Source: Pycnopodia helianthoides (Eukaryota > Echinodermata > Asteroidea > Forcipulatida > Asteriidae). From it: a DNA stretch of 64,000 nucleotides. The notes beneath the pieces were generated by a model, which ran no database searches, was not told the DNA's origin, and saw only the letters and a program-made list of their open reading frames with translations. A program made the translations under genes and the position numbers. Of the stretch, positions 49,901 to 59,400 are shown in pieces (within the stretch, counting starts at the first letter, position 1; each line of letters begins with the position of its first letter). Where the stretch lies: assembly GCA_032158295.1 (NCBI GenBank), contig CM063251.1, positions 7,164,253 through 7,228,252 on the forward strand. The letters are read 5' to 3'.

Positions 49901-51676
49901 AATTGAACATCTTTTAAAATATTACATGGGGGAGATTTGTTCAGTAAAAAATGACTCACCTAATGAGAACAGGTCCAGTTTCTTTTCTTCTTCCACCTGG
50001 TAAATGTCACGGAGTCTGTCCAATGATTTAAGTCCTAGCTTCTTTGTGAATAACGTCCTTGGTTTCTTAGTTTGGGCTTGAACTACAGAGGCACTTAATG
50101 GTGGGAGGTTGGTCACGGCAAAGGGCAAGTTGGCACTGTCCGCCTTGGCTTTGGAATGTGTTACATGCGGCGGCATCGTTGGGAGGTGGTCACTTAAGTC
50201 TGTGAACAGTGGCGGCTGGGAAAGACTCGAGGACGGTGCACCTAGGGATGATGCTGGCGAGGTAGTGCGTTGATCGGGCGACTGCGACGACTTGGTCTGC
50301 TGCAACCTTGCCTGCAGCTCTTGATCTCGCTGCAGTTTTAAGCGCACCTTGTTCATTTCCCGCTTGTCCCGCATCCGATCCTGTAGCGACGACTGCCTTG
50401 ATCGCGATTTCTTCCTGGGTTTCTCCGCAACAGAATCATTGTCCACGCCAGCATGCGCGGAGGCAGCGTGGGGTACTATCGTGGATTCTAACGACCCACT
50501 GTGTGAGGCCCGTAAAAGGAGCTCCAATGAGTTTATACTCAACGCATGACTGCCCACCGCTGAGTGGTTCTGAACATCGGATTTCTTGGATTTGTTCCTG
50601 TGCTTCTCATGCTTACGTTTGTGTTTGTCTTTCTTCTTTTTTTCCTTGGGGGGTTTGAGTTTGTCAACGTGTGACTCAATCGTGTGTTCTACTGCAGCTA
50701 CATTTTGTTCACTGGAGGGGTCTCCTGGTTTGCACCTCTTCTCTTTTCTTGGGACGAGACCCAGGACTTGTAAGTGGCTGAGACAGAATCTTCAGACAGG
50801 GAAACAACAAAATCATAACATTACCAGCTCTTCCAAGATCTTTTGGCCGTTCAATTCTCCCAAGTAAAGTGCATTAATTACATGAAGTGCAGTGTCCTTA
50901 ATAGATGGATTGCAATACGCGTCATTGACCGCCATATTTGATGTAAAACGATGGAAAAGTGCACGCGTGTACGCGCTACGCACGACTCTCAGCAATGATC
51001 GCTCTTCACGCGTGCACAATTCGACGATGGCGGCCAATGACGCGTATTGCAATCCATCTATTCTCTCATCCACCATAGAAAACGTAAAGCCTCATATGTT
51101 GCAACAGTTTGCACAATACACAATTTCAAACTGACAACACAAATGAATGTTTGTGATAATGATAGCTGTCAAATTACTTTTTAGATGCTACAATTGTTTT
51201 TGTTTCAAAAACCATGGGTATGCAAAACCAAAAAAGACTACTAATCATGTTAAAATAAAAAATATTCCTCAGTTTAATTGGATTGATTTAAATGAAAAAA
51301 TAAAATAAAAAAAATAGCTGCACCATGAAAGTAGAAGATCTGTGAGTAAATACGTAAGTTCCAATATTTAATTTTTAGAAGTGATTTCCACAAAGATAAA
51401 TAACAAATGAGATTATCTTCTAATAAATACAACCAAAGCACAGAACTGGGGCACATACTTGCGGTCTTTACTAGCTTGGATGGGGTTCGTGCAGCGTTGT
51501 CGGTTATACTTTGCCACAAATTCACACTGTCGGAAGGGGGCAGTCTTGTCCTCCAGAACGTGACGGATGCAGAAAGCATAGCCATTGAGGCGTCGCTGTT
51601 TGCAGACTTTGGCACTGTACGAGCACAGTGGTTTGTGATCAATCTCTGAGAAGTGAATATGCTTGCCCTCATACAT
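34960..51676 (-). CDS. INO80D: INO80 chromatin-remodelling complex subunit D (with frame break in last exon)
   Basis: Nuclear subunit of the INO80 nucleosome remodeller (family knowledge). Minus-strand coding exons: 51459-51676, 49960-50789, 42728-42827, 40599-40808, 39883-39986, 39031-39164, 37620-37740, 37047-37325 and the last exon from 36106. All phases agree. The start MYEGKHIHFSE is nearly identical to human INO80D. Residues C18, C25, C36, H39 and C51, C62, C75, H78 form the first C3Hc3H zinc-binding domain; C75 and H78 come from exon 2 (FCLSHLQVLG). A second such domain is split over exons 39883-39986 and 39031-39164. A basic block (KKPRKKTKPSALTR, RPQKPIPPA) and an acidic block (MDMPELSLFESDD) follow, as in human. 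In the last exon the frame stops at 35364 (912 residues), but another frame open from 35511 to 34960 carries on in the same Ser/Pro/Thr-rich style; together they give about 1045 residues, close to human (about 1027). Confidence 0.94.
38279..38520. mobile_element. GGGCCCAATTTC-type foldback MITE, long-arm variant
   Basis: CCAATTTCATAGAGCTGCTAAGC at left and GCTTAGCAGCTCTATGAAATTGGG at right. The internal arms also pair (AAATTTCTTCCTTGATAAAAACAGG against CCTGTTTTTATCAATGAAGAAATTT), so it is nearly one long hairpin. A relative is at 44309-44510. Confidence 0.75.
39230..39600 (-). mobile_element. LINE relic: reverse-transcriptase C-terminus in INO80D intron
   Basis: The minus-strand frame reads SSGGQGLFHIAPRLWNSLP and then EDLRQMHNITLFQQKLKNAL; upstream, IENLLTPHKTSS appears in another frame. 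This is the C-terminal pattern of non-LTR reverse transcriptases; broken and short. Confidence 0.7.
40189..40378. mobile_element. GGGCCCAATTTC-type foldback MITE in INO80D intron
   Basis: Starts GGGCCCAATTTCATAGAGCTG and ends CGGCTCTATGAAATTGGGCCC; the interior has TAAGCAGGGTACCAGCCACA and GGCTGGTAACCTCATTCTG. Confidence 0.8.
40878..41605 (+). repeat. Same repeat with another element nested inside
   Basis: Outer ends match 15625-15805 (TAGGGTGTCAAAATTAGCTGG and ACCCAGACACCCCTCTGGCT). Between about 41223 and 41538 lies an inner element with CAGGGTTCTGCC at left and GGCAGAACCCTGG at right. Confidence 0.65.
41876..42360. repeat. Older repeat interrupted by a MITE
   Basis: The outer repeat (GGGTTCGAAATTTATACGGG, TTGAGTATTGAAGTATTCTT, CAGTTCAAATGTTAAACTGTG) matches 5393-5720 and partly 48740-48965. 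A GGGCCCAATTTC-type MITE (42130-42325) sits in it; the outer repeat resumes with TCTGGTCCACTGGTCCAGTC. Confidence 0.7.
42868..43248. mobile_element. TTAA MITE (AGGAACATTACAG family) in INO80D intron
   Basis: TTAA at 42864-42867 and 43249-43252, same ends as the 30-kb copy but body in opposite orientation. Lies about 40 bases upstream (transcription sense) of the INO80D exon starting at 42827. Confidence 0.88.
44765..45165. mobile_element. Diverged member of the TTAA MITE superfamily
   Basis: Contains TTTTGGTAATTGTAAAAGAC, the core AACCTGTGAAAATTTGGGCT and TTACCAAAGGTTTCCAACTG, as in the other members. The terminal TTAA sites are not clear, so limits are approximate. Confidence 0.6.
45437..45775 (+). 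mobile_element. tRNA-derived SINE, near full length
   Basis: A box TGGCTGAGTGGTTTAGAGC and B box GGTTCGAATCC of a Leu/Ser-like tRNA, then a conserved body (CTGTATACTCCCCAGGGAGC) and a tail AGCGCATTGATAAG, ATGCGCTACATA, then (TTATTA)n. The tail resembles those of L2-type LINE partners (family inference). Lies in the INO80D third intron, antisense to it. Confidence 0.85.
49191..49409. mobile_element. TTAA-flanked MITE, first of three abutting
   Basis: TTAA at 49187-49190 and 49410-49413. Ends AGGGCCATTGCAGTCGTGA and TCACAACGACAGTGCCCCT; sub-terminal CACCCAGTTA and TAACTGGGTG also pair. Confidence 0.8.
49414..49549. mobile_element. TTAA-flanked MITE, second of three abutting
   Basis: Starts GCACTGTATACTC and ends GAGTATACAGTGC (perfect inverted 13-mers). 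TTAA at 49410-49413 and 49550-49553 are shared with its neighbours. Confidence 0.85.
49554..49850. mobile_element. TTAA-flanked MITE, third of three abutting
   Basis: Starts CACGTTGACTGC and ends CGGCAGTCAACGTG; TTAA at 49550-49553 and 49851-49854. Internal near-palindromes around TACGAGTATATTCGTA and ACTAGTATACTCGTA. Confidence 0.82.
50897..51066. repeat. Inverted repeat in the first coding intron of INO80D
   Basis: ATAGATGGATTGCAATACGC followed by GTCATTGACCGCCAT (from about 50900) pairs with ATGGCGGCCAATGACGCG and TATTGCAATCCATCTAT (to about 51062). The centre is rich in CGCG (CACGCGTGTACGCGC). It sits about 110 bases upstream, in transcription sense, of the INO80D acceptor at 50790. No clear target duplication. 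Confidence 0.8.
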
Positions 51677-53888
51677 TACTTGACGGTCAACATTGGCTAT
51701 GTAGCATCCAGGGTGAAGAAAAAAGAAAGAAAAAACCAGAAGTTAATGTTGTTGTTATTATTTCTTTTTCTCAACCCAAATCCCCTGAAAAAGAAATGCT
51801 AAATGGCTGTTTAACCATCAGATGAAACCACACGTATTATAATAATAATTATTATTTATTTCTGGTTATGAAACCAACGATGCCTCAAAAGTGAACTAAA
51901 TCACTAGGACATCGAGGTACACCCCTACTTTTCTGCGGTAAGTGTTTTTTTTATTTTTTTATACACGCACTAAGTATTCTAGTCCACGGGACCTACGGCT
52001 CAATGTCCCATCCGATGGACAAAGCAATTATGATAAAGTATCTTGCTAAAGGATACAAGCATTGTGACCAGCAAGGCCGGGATTTGAACCCACACTCTGT
52101 AAATGACAGAACTTGAATATGGAGCACTAGACTGCTCAGCCACGTAGCTCCACAATATGCATTCAAACAGTGCAGAGGATATTAAACTTGTATTGACTGA
52201 TCCTTTTGTGAGGAAAACAACGTCAACAAATATTTCTCATGATTTCAATTTTGGTTATTTTACACATTGCATACTGTTTTTACTTGGATACAGGTCAAAG
52301 GGTTGGGCTTGGTTAATGTGAGGTCTCAGTCTGCGTACATGCTGGTGTTACTGGTATGCTGACTAATACATAGTGCTTCACAGAGCAATAACAGCGGCAA
52401 ATGCCTCCACCACTGTCTGCCTTGGTGCCCCATGAAATGTTTCCAGTACCAGTAGAATTCATTTAGGTTTCTCTCATAGAGGTTCCCTATACTTCAGAAA
52501 AACTTCCTCGTCCAATCATGATTATTCCATTTTAAATGCATAAATGTACACTATCCGTTCCCTTTTGAAAAACTCAATCATTATCATTTCAACTGAAATG
52601 AAAGAGATTATTGACCACGAAGTACAGTGTACTGTCTTTCATACTTCGAATAACTACGATTTTCACTTCATATATTTTTTGTAAAATTGTAAACCTTTGA
52701 TGTTCAGTGGTATTATTAATCGTATTATTAATCAAATTTACTAGAAATTTCTGCCGTGACTGGTGTCTTATGTTGAGATAATTTACATTTGTCAATTTTG
52801 TGTTGCTGGATAGCGGATGCAGTTGACAATGTATTTACAAAAAGGCATATTTAATTAAAATTGTTAAATTTGTACAAAATTCTTTGTACGGGGCAATTAT
52901 TGGGATTACTTAATTTTTTTAATTTAGAGTGTTTTACCAGGTACTTATTCTTTTTGCTAATTGTCAGGACAGATTTGCTCGCATTAGCATGGTCATCGGA
53001 GGAAGACTGCTCTGTAGTGTTTAGCTAACCGCATCGCACTGTGGCTACTCAGTGTGCCGTCTTTAATATTACGGATAATTACGCTCTTGAGTCTTACTCT
53101 AGTCTTAGTATAATATTTTTTTATTGTAAATATTTGATGTTCAGTGGTCTTAGAAACTACTGGTGAATGATAATTTTAAACTTTGTGTAGGAGTTATTGC
53201 TCCATGACCATGTTGAATGATAGGAATACAGTTGACAATATTTTTCAAAAATGATTTTTTTTTTTTAATTATGATTTTTTTTACAAAATTTTTTGAGAAT
53301 TATTTAGGGCAATTATTGGAAATGCATTTTATTCTTTTATTTCTGGTATTTTACCAGTTTTGTAGTCTTCATTTTTCCCCTTAATTGTCACTGGTGAAAT
53401 TTGTCCTCATCAGCATGGTCGTCGGAGGCGGTCTGTCCTGTATTAGCTAACCGCATCGCACTCTTGTGTTCACATTCATTCATTATCTTGCGCGCGGAAG
53501 CTGCGACCTGCCTGCCTGCCACCACACACACATCCTACACATTCATTGCTCTCCGGACAGCCAATGGACGCAAATGCTGCCGACATAATGTACAAAATCA
53601 TTCGTCATTGCGAACTTCTTAAGATCCAGTAACAATCTACAGAGAAAACTGACTATTTAAGTCAAAATTAAGCTTTGAAATCCCGTTGAAAAGTGTTTGT
53701 ATTCACACCGAAACGCTCTGAACCACACTAATGGAAAAATACGGGCGTGGACACGGGAATTTCCACGAAAAACAAGCCTATTTAATCGTATTTTTCTTAC
53801 AAATAACCGATTTTTTTAAACATTCCGACGGACATAATCTCCCAATAATTAGCTGTACTTGTAAATAAATAATTGCTTAATCACTTAC
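51677..53888. other. First intron of INO80D with SINE and a tandem duplication
   Basis: Contains a minus-strand tRNA-like SINE fragment (about 51950-52150) and two diverged direct copies of a roughly 420-450-base segment (about 52600-53045 and 53050-53465). Both copies carry GATGTTCAGTGGT, GCAATTATTGG and AGCTAACCGCATCGCACT. Confidence 0.55.
51950..52150 (-). mobile_element. tRNA-derived SINE fragment in INO80D first intron
   Basis: Body CACGGGACCTACGGCTCAAT, then GATTTGAACCCACACTCTG (reverse B box) and ACTGCTCAGCCACGTAGC (reverse A box). Confidence 0.7.
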
Positions 53889-54060
53889 CGTAAGGATTGT
53901 TTTAAATTTTTGGGCGATATGGTGAAGAATTTTGACGGGAAATTCGGCACATTCAAGTCTTTCAAAATGGCTGCCGTGTATGCGTGCTGCGTTTGTGCAT
54001 AATTTGCTTGGCGCATGCAATGACATCAAACAATGCAATGGGCGATCACGACAACGCAAG
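53889..54060 (-). other. INO80D: Non-coding first exon and promoter area of INO80D
   Basis: Minus-strand donor TTACG|GTAAGT at the 53889/53888 boundary, upstream of the ATG-bearing exon at 51676. The plus strand here reads CAAAATGGCTGCC at about 53965, a YY1-type site often seen at animal promoters. The 5' end is estimated. Assignment to INO80D follows from strand and order. Confidence 0.5.
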
Positions 54061-55608
54061 ACTACCCCGCCGTCTTGACATGTGGTGGCCTAGGCTTAAC
54101 ATGTACAGCTATATTCCACTTCCTTCGTGTTTCAAGTTATTTTACTCCACGAAAAACACGATATTGAGCTAAAAGCACTTTGTTTGCCTTTCGAGAAGTG
54201 TTTAATGAAGGTCATTTTAAGTTTTGTAAGGGTTTTCAGGGCTCTAAGTGGCTTGGTCATGGTAAAAAAGTTGGCATAAATAGGATGTACCCTTGTGGTG
54301 ACCCTGCTGCAATAAGGCAGTGTTCTGCCCACTGGGGATCGCAACTTTGATGAACCTTTTGAAAACAATACCTACATCACGGTAATTTATTTGAGTTTGT
54401 TCATTAGATCATGAAGTAGTGTTTAGTTTTACTGGTTGTATGTCTACAGCATGGGAACCCCTAAGTCCATTTTTAATAATATAGCACATAGTCTAGATGA
54501 AGGCTTGCCCTTTAAATTTTGATTAAAGTAACGTCATATTCCTATTACTCAGTATTGTTGCCAAGAGATCATTACAAGAACAAAAAAGAAATCTCACTTT
54601 TTTATGGATATTTATAATATGGATATAATTTATACAGAGTGATTTTTTGATTTATTTACATTCAAGAGATTATAGGTCAAAGATCTAGAGAGTGACAATG
54701 ATTATGTTGCATATCCATGCATGGTTGCACTGCATTCTGGCTCTCGCATAATCACATCAATATTCAAATGAAGTTCTACTATACTAACACATGGTTGGTT
54801 GTTGTTGTCCTCCATAAAAAATAGAAATATTCTATTGGTTGAACTCTCTTTATAATTTGCATATGTAATGAGTTCACGCAGCAGCTCAGACGGGCAAAGG
54901 CTTAGACTTGTCTATGTCTTGCCTTCTCATATTTTTATGTGCTTGGTTGGAGGGAGGGTCGTCTGGCGCATAAGATCTCCTTTTTATAAAGTTCAAAATT
55001 AAACACAATCTCAAGTATTAAGTAAAACAAAATAAGTCAGTATGTAGTGTTCACTTACATTCTTGAATTGAATTGAAAAGCTGGTAAAAACATGAAATAC
55101 ACTAATTTACCCCCACTGAAGCCGCACCCCTGTAATCTAAGAATTTGGCATAGTCGGGTGCCATAGGGTGACGTCGTTTTAAGTACGCTCAAGCTGCATT
55201 AAAAGTAAAATGAAGTTTGGCATTCAGGCATTGAAAATAATGATGTTTTTTGTAAAGTCTGGTGCTGTTGTTTTTCTATACCATATCGCCAGACTGCATT
55301 ACCAATCGGGAGTTCAGACCATATCTAAAGCTCTTGACAGCAAATTGATTTCCTCAACAACTGGATAAAAGTAAAACTGCTTGTGCCTAAAAAATAATTA
55401 TTTGTTAAAAATCGAATCAATCGGAAGCCGATTTTAGCACAAGAGTGATTGTTTAATCCTTTACTTTCATGACTCTCGGTGAGTAAATACTGACTCTGAT
55501 TGATTTGATTGAATACTTTAATTACACATGCATGGAGGTAGAATTATGCGCCTGTTTTATGTTATGCATGCAGTGTGCGCTGAGTGGCAGTGCTGACTTC
55601 TCTAACTC

Positions 55609-55738
55609 TAGCCCACCTTGTTGGGCTGTAGTGTTATGGCTCTCTTTTAACACCGGTCTTATAACACTCACCATTTAGTGTTATAAGACTAAGAGCGATG
55701 TTAAAAGAGAGCCATAACAGCCCAACAAGGTGGGCTAG
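55609..55738. mobile_element. Foldback element with 9-bp target duplication
   Basis: Arms starting TAGCCCACCTTGTTGGGCTG pair with the right end CCCAACAAGGTGGGCTA, with a short central loop near CATTT. CTCTAACTC flanks it at 55600-55608 and 55739-55747. A related, damaged copy lies at about 11640-11746 (GTATGGCTCTCTTTTATCAT and CAGCCCAACAAGGTGGGCTA). Confidence 0.85.
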
Positions 55739-56005
55739 CTCTAACTCATAAACTAAGTTGTGTATATCTTAACTTGTTCTGAATGATTGAAATGTTTTTA
55801 ACTTTTGTGAATTGAGTCATCATGATTCATGATCAATTCTCAAGACTAATTTACCACATCATTTAAAGAGATGAAGTATATTATTCATTGTATTTAAACT
55901 AGTACTACTGTCTAACTCTATTAATGTAATTTATTATAATTTTAATGTATTTATTTTATTTTAATCTAAATAATGCTTTTGATTTTTAGTGGACTCGTTT
56001 AGTTA

Positions 56006-56024
56006 GTAGTAGTAGTAGTAGTAT
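56006..56024 (+). repeat. (TAG)n microsatellite
   Basis: Six or so TAG units upstream of the WDR37 start, next to a hairpin-forming stretch. Confidence 0.85.
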
Positions 56025-56465
56025 TACTTTGTAGCTGCGATAATTGTAACCCTCCATCCTCCCGATGATCGCAGATGAAGGGTTACGATTATCGCAACTA
56101 TGAATACTCCCACTGTACTACTACTGAGTCCTCCGAGAGTAGAAGATCTATGACCCTTCATCCATGCTATGACTGAGTATGAGATTGAGGTTCTTTCCGC
56201 TATCATCTCCACGAACCTCATTCATAGATCATCATGTACAAAATCCTGTTTGAAACTTTTTCCCCTTCACGCTTTGTATGCACTTGCAGTTCTTTTTTGA
56301 AACTGGATCTTGCCAAAATAAGGCTTTACTTATGTCATGTGTTCTTTGTTTTTTCACAGTGAGCTCGGCAGGTATGAAAGGTGTTAAAATGAGGATAAAA
56401 CTGTAGATTTTATTTCATCTTGACTTTGATTTTTCACCCAGACCCTGGTCTAAGAAGGTCTAGAC

Positions 56466-59400
56466 ATGCCAACAGACCAAGCAAGTGTCAAGAAGGCCAA
56501 CAAGCAGCGTCTGTCCATCCAGCGTATGCGTGACAATGAGGCAGCAGGAAGACAGAGAGGGTCTGATACAGGCGACAGTATCCTCCCACAGGCACACCAC
56601 ACTCGCCTCTTCAAGCTGTTTGGGCAGATAGAGCATGAATTCGAGGGAATGTATGCAGAAAATCTCCAGTGTAAGACATCTTAGTTGTCAGTGGGGTTGT
56701 CGTTGTTGACTTTTACCAAAAGGATTTTATTTGCAACTAGGGTTGTGCATCTACGCTTATTTTCCTAAACGGTTAAACGGAACGGTTGAACGAAACTTCC
56801 GGTTAACCGGTTAACCATTTTTACATAGTTATTTCAATTCGAGCTATGAGCCGATCTGTAAAAGAAGCAAAATGTCAACACACTTTCCAGGATCGACCAG
56901 GATTAAAAAATAGAACACTATAGCCAGTCTTCACAGTCACAGAACCACAAGGTGGGGCTTCATACAAAGCAAAATGTACAACAAATGTAGGGGATTGAAA
57001 ATAGTGTGTTTCAATTTGGGGATTAAGTTGAGACAATTCCACCAACAAAGGGATGTCAAGTATTCTCCCTGGATAGGGTGTGGAGCTAACATTTTCGTTC
57101 CTTTTTTACTGCAATCTTCATGTTATATTTTTTAATTGTCAGCTTCGTTCAACCATCAAGGCAATTTGGAAATGATTCTTTTTTTACATTTTTTATGATG
57201 AAACGATTAAACATCCAACCCCTATTTACAACTATTTACAAATACCATTTACTTGAAATCTTTCAGTGCAGGATAAAGTGGAGAGGTTAACAGAGAAGTT
57301 GGAGGCGTTCCAAACTGGGAAAACCCCAGTTGTTGAGGGTGCTGATGGTATCGACGGGACTGCTCGACTAAGCGTCAAAAGCAAAGGTAAAGACACTGAT
57401 AATCTGGCCTACTTCAAATACTCTTTATAAAAAGTAGCGGGCACCAAGGTTTTTTCTCTCGAGAAGCTAAGCAGAATTTAACCTTGGCTAATCCAACCAG
57501 GGGCCAGTTTTATAGAGCTGATTAAGCGGAAAATATTGTTTAACAGTTTTCTGCTTAGCAAAAATAAGCAGGATACCAGTCACAGATTGTACACGTGACA
57601 TTGTATTTTGGCTGGTAACCTTACTCTGGTAAGCATAATTTTTATTGTGCTTTGCTACTTTTTTTGCTTAAACAGCTCTATGAAATTGGGCCCTGATTAT
57701 TGTCAGCCAGGTAGTGATGAACCCACACCCTGATCATTACGATGATTGCTTTGGAGTGAGTTGTTTTTTTTTACTTTTAAATCGTTTGTAATTCCAGCAT
57801 CCACCCAGCTATCCAATCTGATCTTGAAGCCAAAGTACAAACCCACAACAGGCAAGGTGAGTTTTAAACAAGATTGCCAGCTGAGACAATTGCCCACTTT
57901 CTTACACTGACTAAGCACCACGGTCCGTACACTTTTCTGCAAAGAATTTTCAGTTCATTGATGAATTGTGATGTTAATCAATCAAAATAGCATTGAATTT
58001 GACATTTTGACCGGCGCAAAAATTCCTCTCTGGAATGTACGGTCCTATTTGTTTTTGTTGTCCGATGACATCGTGTTTTCAAATTTTGCTCTGAAAGAGT
58101 ATCAAACAAAATGACACCATTTTAACGTGAGGTTAGAGACTTGTAATCTTTTTTCCCAAACTTCTATCTATTGAAAACTGAACTTGACCTCAGAGCCCCT
58201 CTTTACAAACCCACAGAATGTCTTTAGCTTCAAGGGAGCGAGTACCTCTGGATGTCAGCTCATGCGCCACTTCAGAGGTCATCGAGACGGAGTATGGGAG
58301 GTCAGCGTGTCCAGAGGGGAAATGCCATTACTTGGAACAGCTGGGGCAGGTATAATTTGCATACTTATTAACGGGGTGGATTAAATCAGTCTCGCGTGTA
58401 ATTCATTGGATTGGTCGATACAAACTAGTTTAGTTATTGTTCCTTCCTTGTGATCTCATCTCTCCATGGGGGTTCTTGGCTGGTATAGATAGGTTGCAGT
58501 ATGGCGTAAGTCGGCCATCTTTACGGGCAGTTTAGAACAAACAGTCGTGCGTTTCGTGTGAGAACGGCGTGCAACACGCGCGCATTTGACGCACCTGCAA
58601 GCCAAAATGCAATTTGCCCGTAAAGATGGCGTCTACTGGGAACTATCTATAGTGATTAAGTTCGCTTTTCTGAGAAATCCTTGGCTTCACAACCAGAATA
58701 AGCCACTTGCGAGTTGGATTTGAGTAATGTCTGGTCCGATGGCTCGCTTGGTCACAACTTACAGCTTGATTTTCAACTCCTCAGACTATAAGAGAGACAG
58801 TTGCTATGTCACATGGTTCGGGGCAAGCTTTTGCCTAGTTAAATAATAGACAGCAAACACCCATACACAGTTTTGAATGAATGTGCACGGCATATTCGTA
58901 ACAGGGTTTGCTCATCTGGAGGTTGCTTTGTCAACACAGCTGTTTCAGTGCCTGTGTTTGTATTTTTGAATTCTGATTTATTTGTAAGGCCTGTAGGTGT
59001 GAGAGTGGTTTTTTTTTTGTGTCTTCATTTTACAGATCGCACTGCCAGACTTTGGTGTATCGAAACTGGGGCATGTGTCTTGGAGTATGTCGGCCATCTT
59101 GGTTCAGTTAACTCGATTCGGTTTCATCCAACAGAATCATTGGTTCTTACAAGTAAGTTCTTTACAATGACGTACATTTTTGGTTCTTGGTAGCTTATAG
59201 CCATCCCATAGTCAAACTTGATCCCTTTTTAAAAATAAATTTTTGTAAATTTGAGAAAGCAGCGACCAAAGCTTTTGTACCTGTTCAGTCCACAATCCTT
59301 CTATATCCAGCTGCCAAAATGAAGGGTTCAGAAGGACTGAGAGCCAGTAGTCCCAAATAACAATTGCTTATCACAGGGTCAGGCATTCCAATCTTATCAA

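Larger units (their letters stand above)
42828..49959. other. Largest INO80D intron, repeat-filled
   Basis: No exon seen. It holds the TTAA MITE at 42868-43248, a GGGCCCAATTTC-type element at 44309-44510, the MITE-like stretch at 44765-45165, the SINE at 45437-45775, a repeat at 46862-47155 and the three-element TTAA train at 49187-49854. Confidence 0.6.
54061..56465. other. Shared upstream region of INO80D and WDR37
   Basis: Divergent intergenic region. It holds the foldback element at 55609-55738, a (TAG)n microsatellite at about 56006-56024, and next to it a hairpin-forming stretch (about 56033-56103; GCGATAATTGTAACCCT against AGGGTTACGATTATCGC). An acceptor TTTTCACCCAG ends at 56441, so 56442-56465 is the 5' UTR part of the first WDR37 coding exon. 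The upstream non-coding exon of WDR37 was not identified. Confidence 0.5.
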
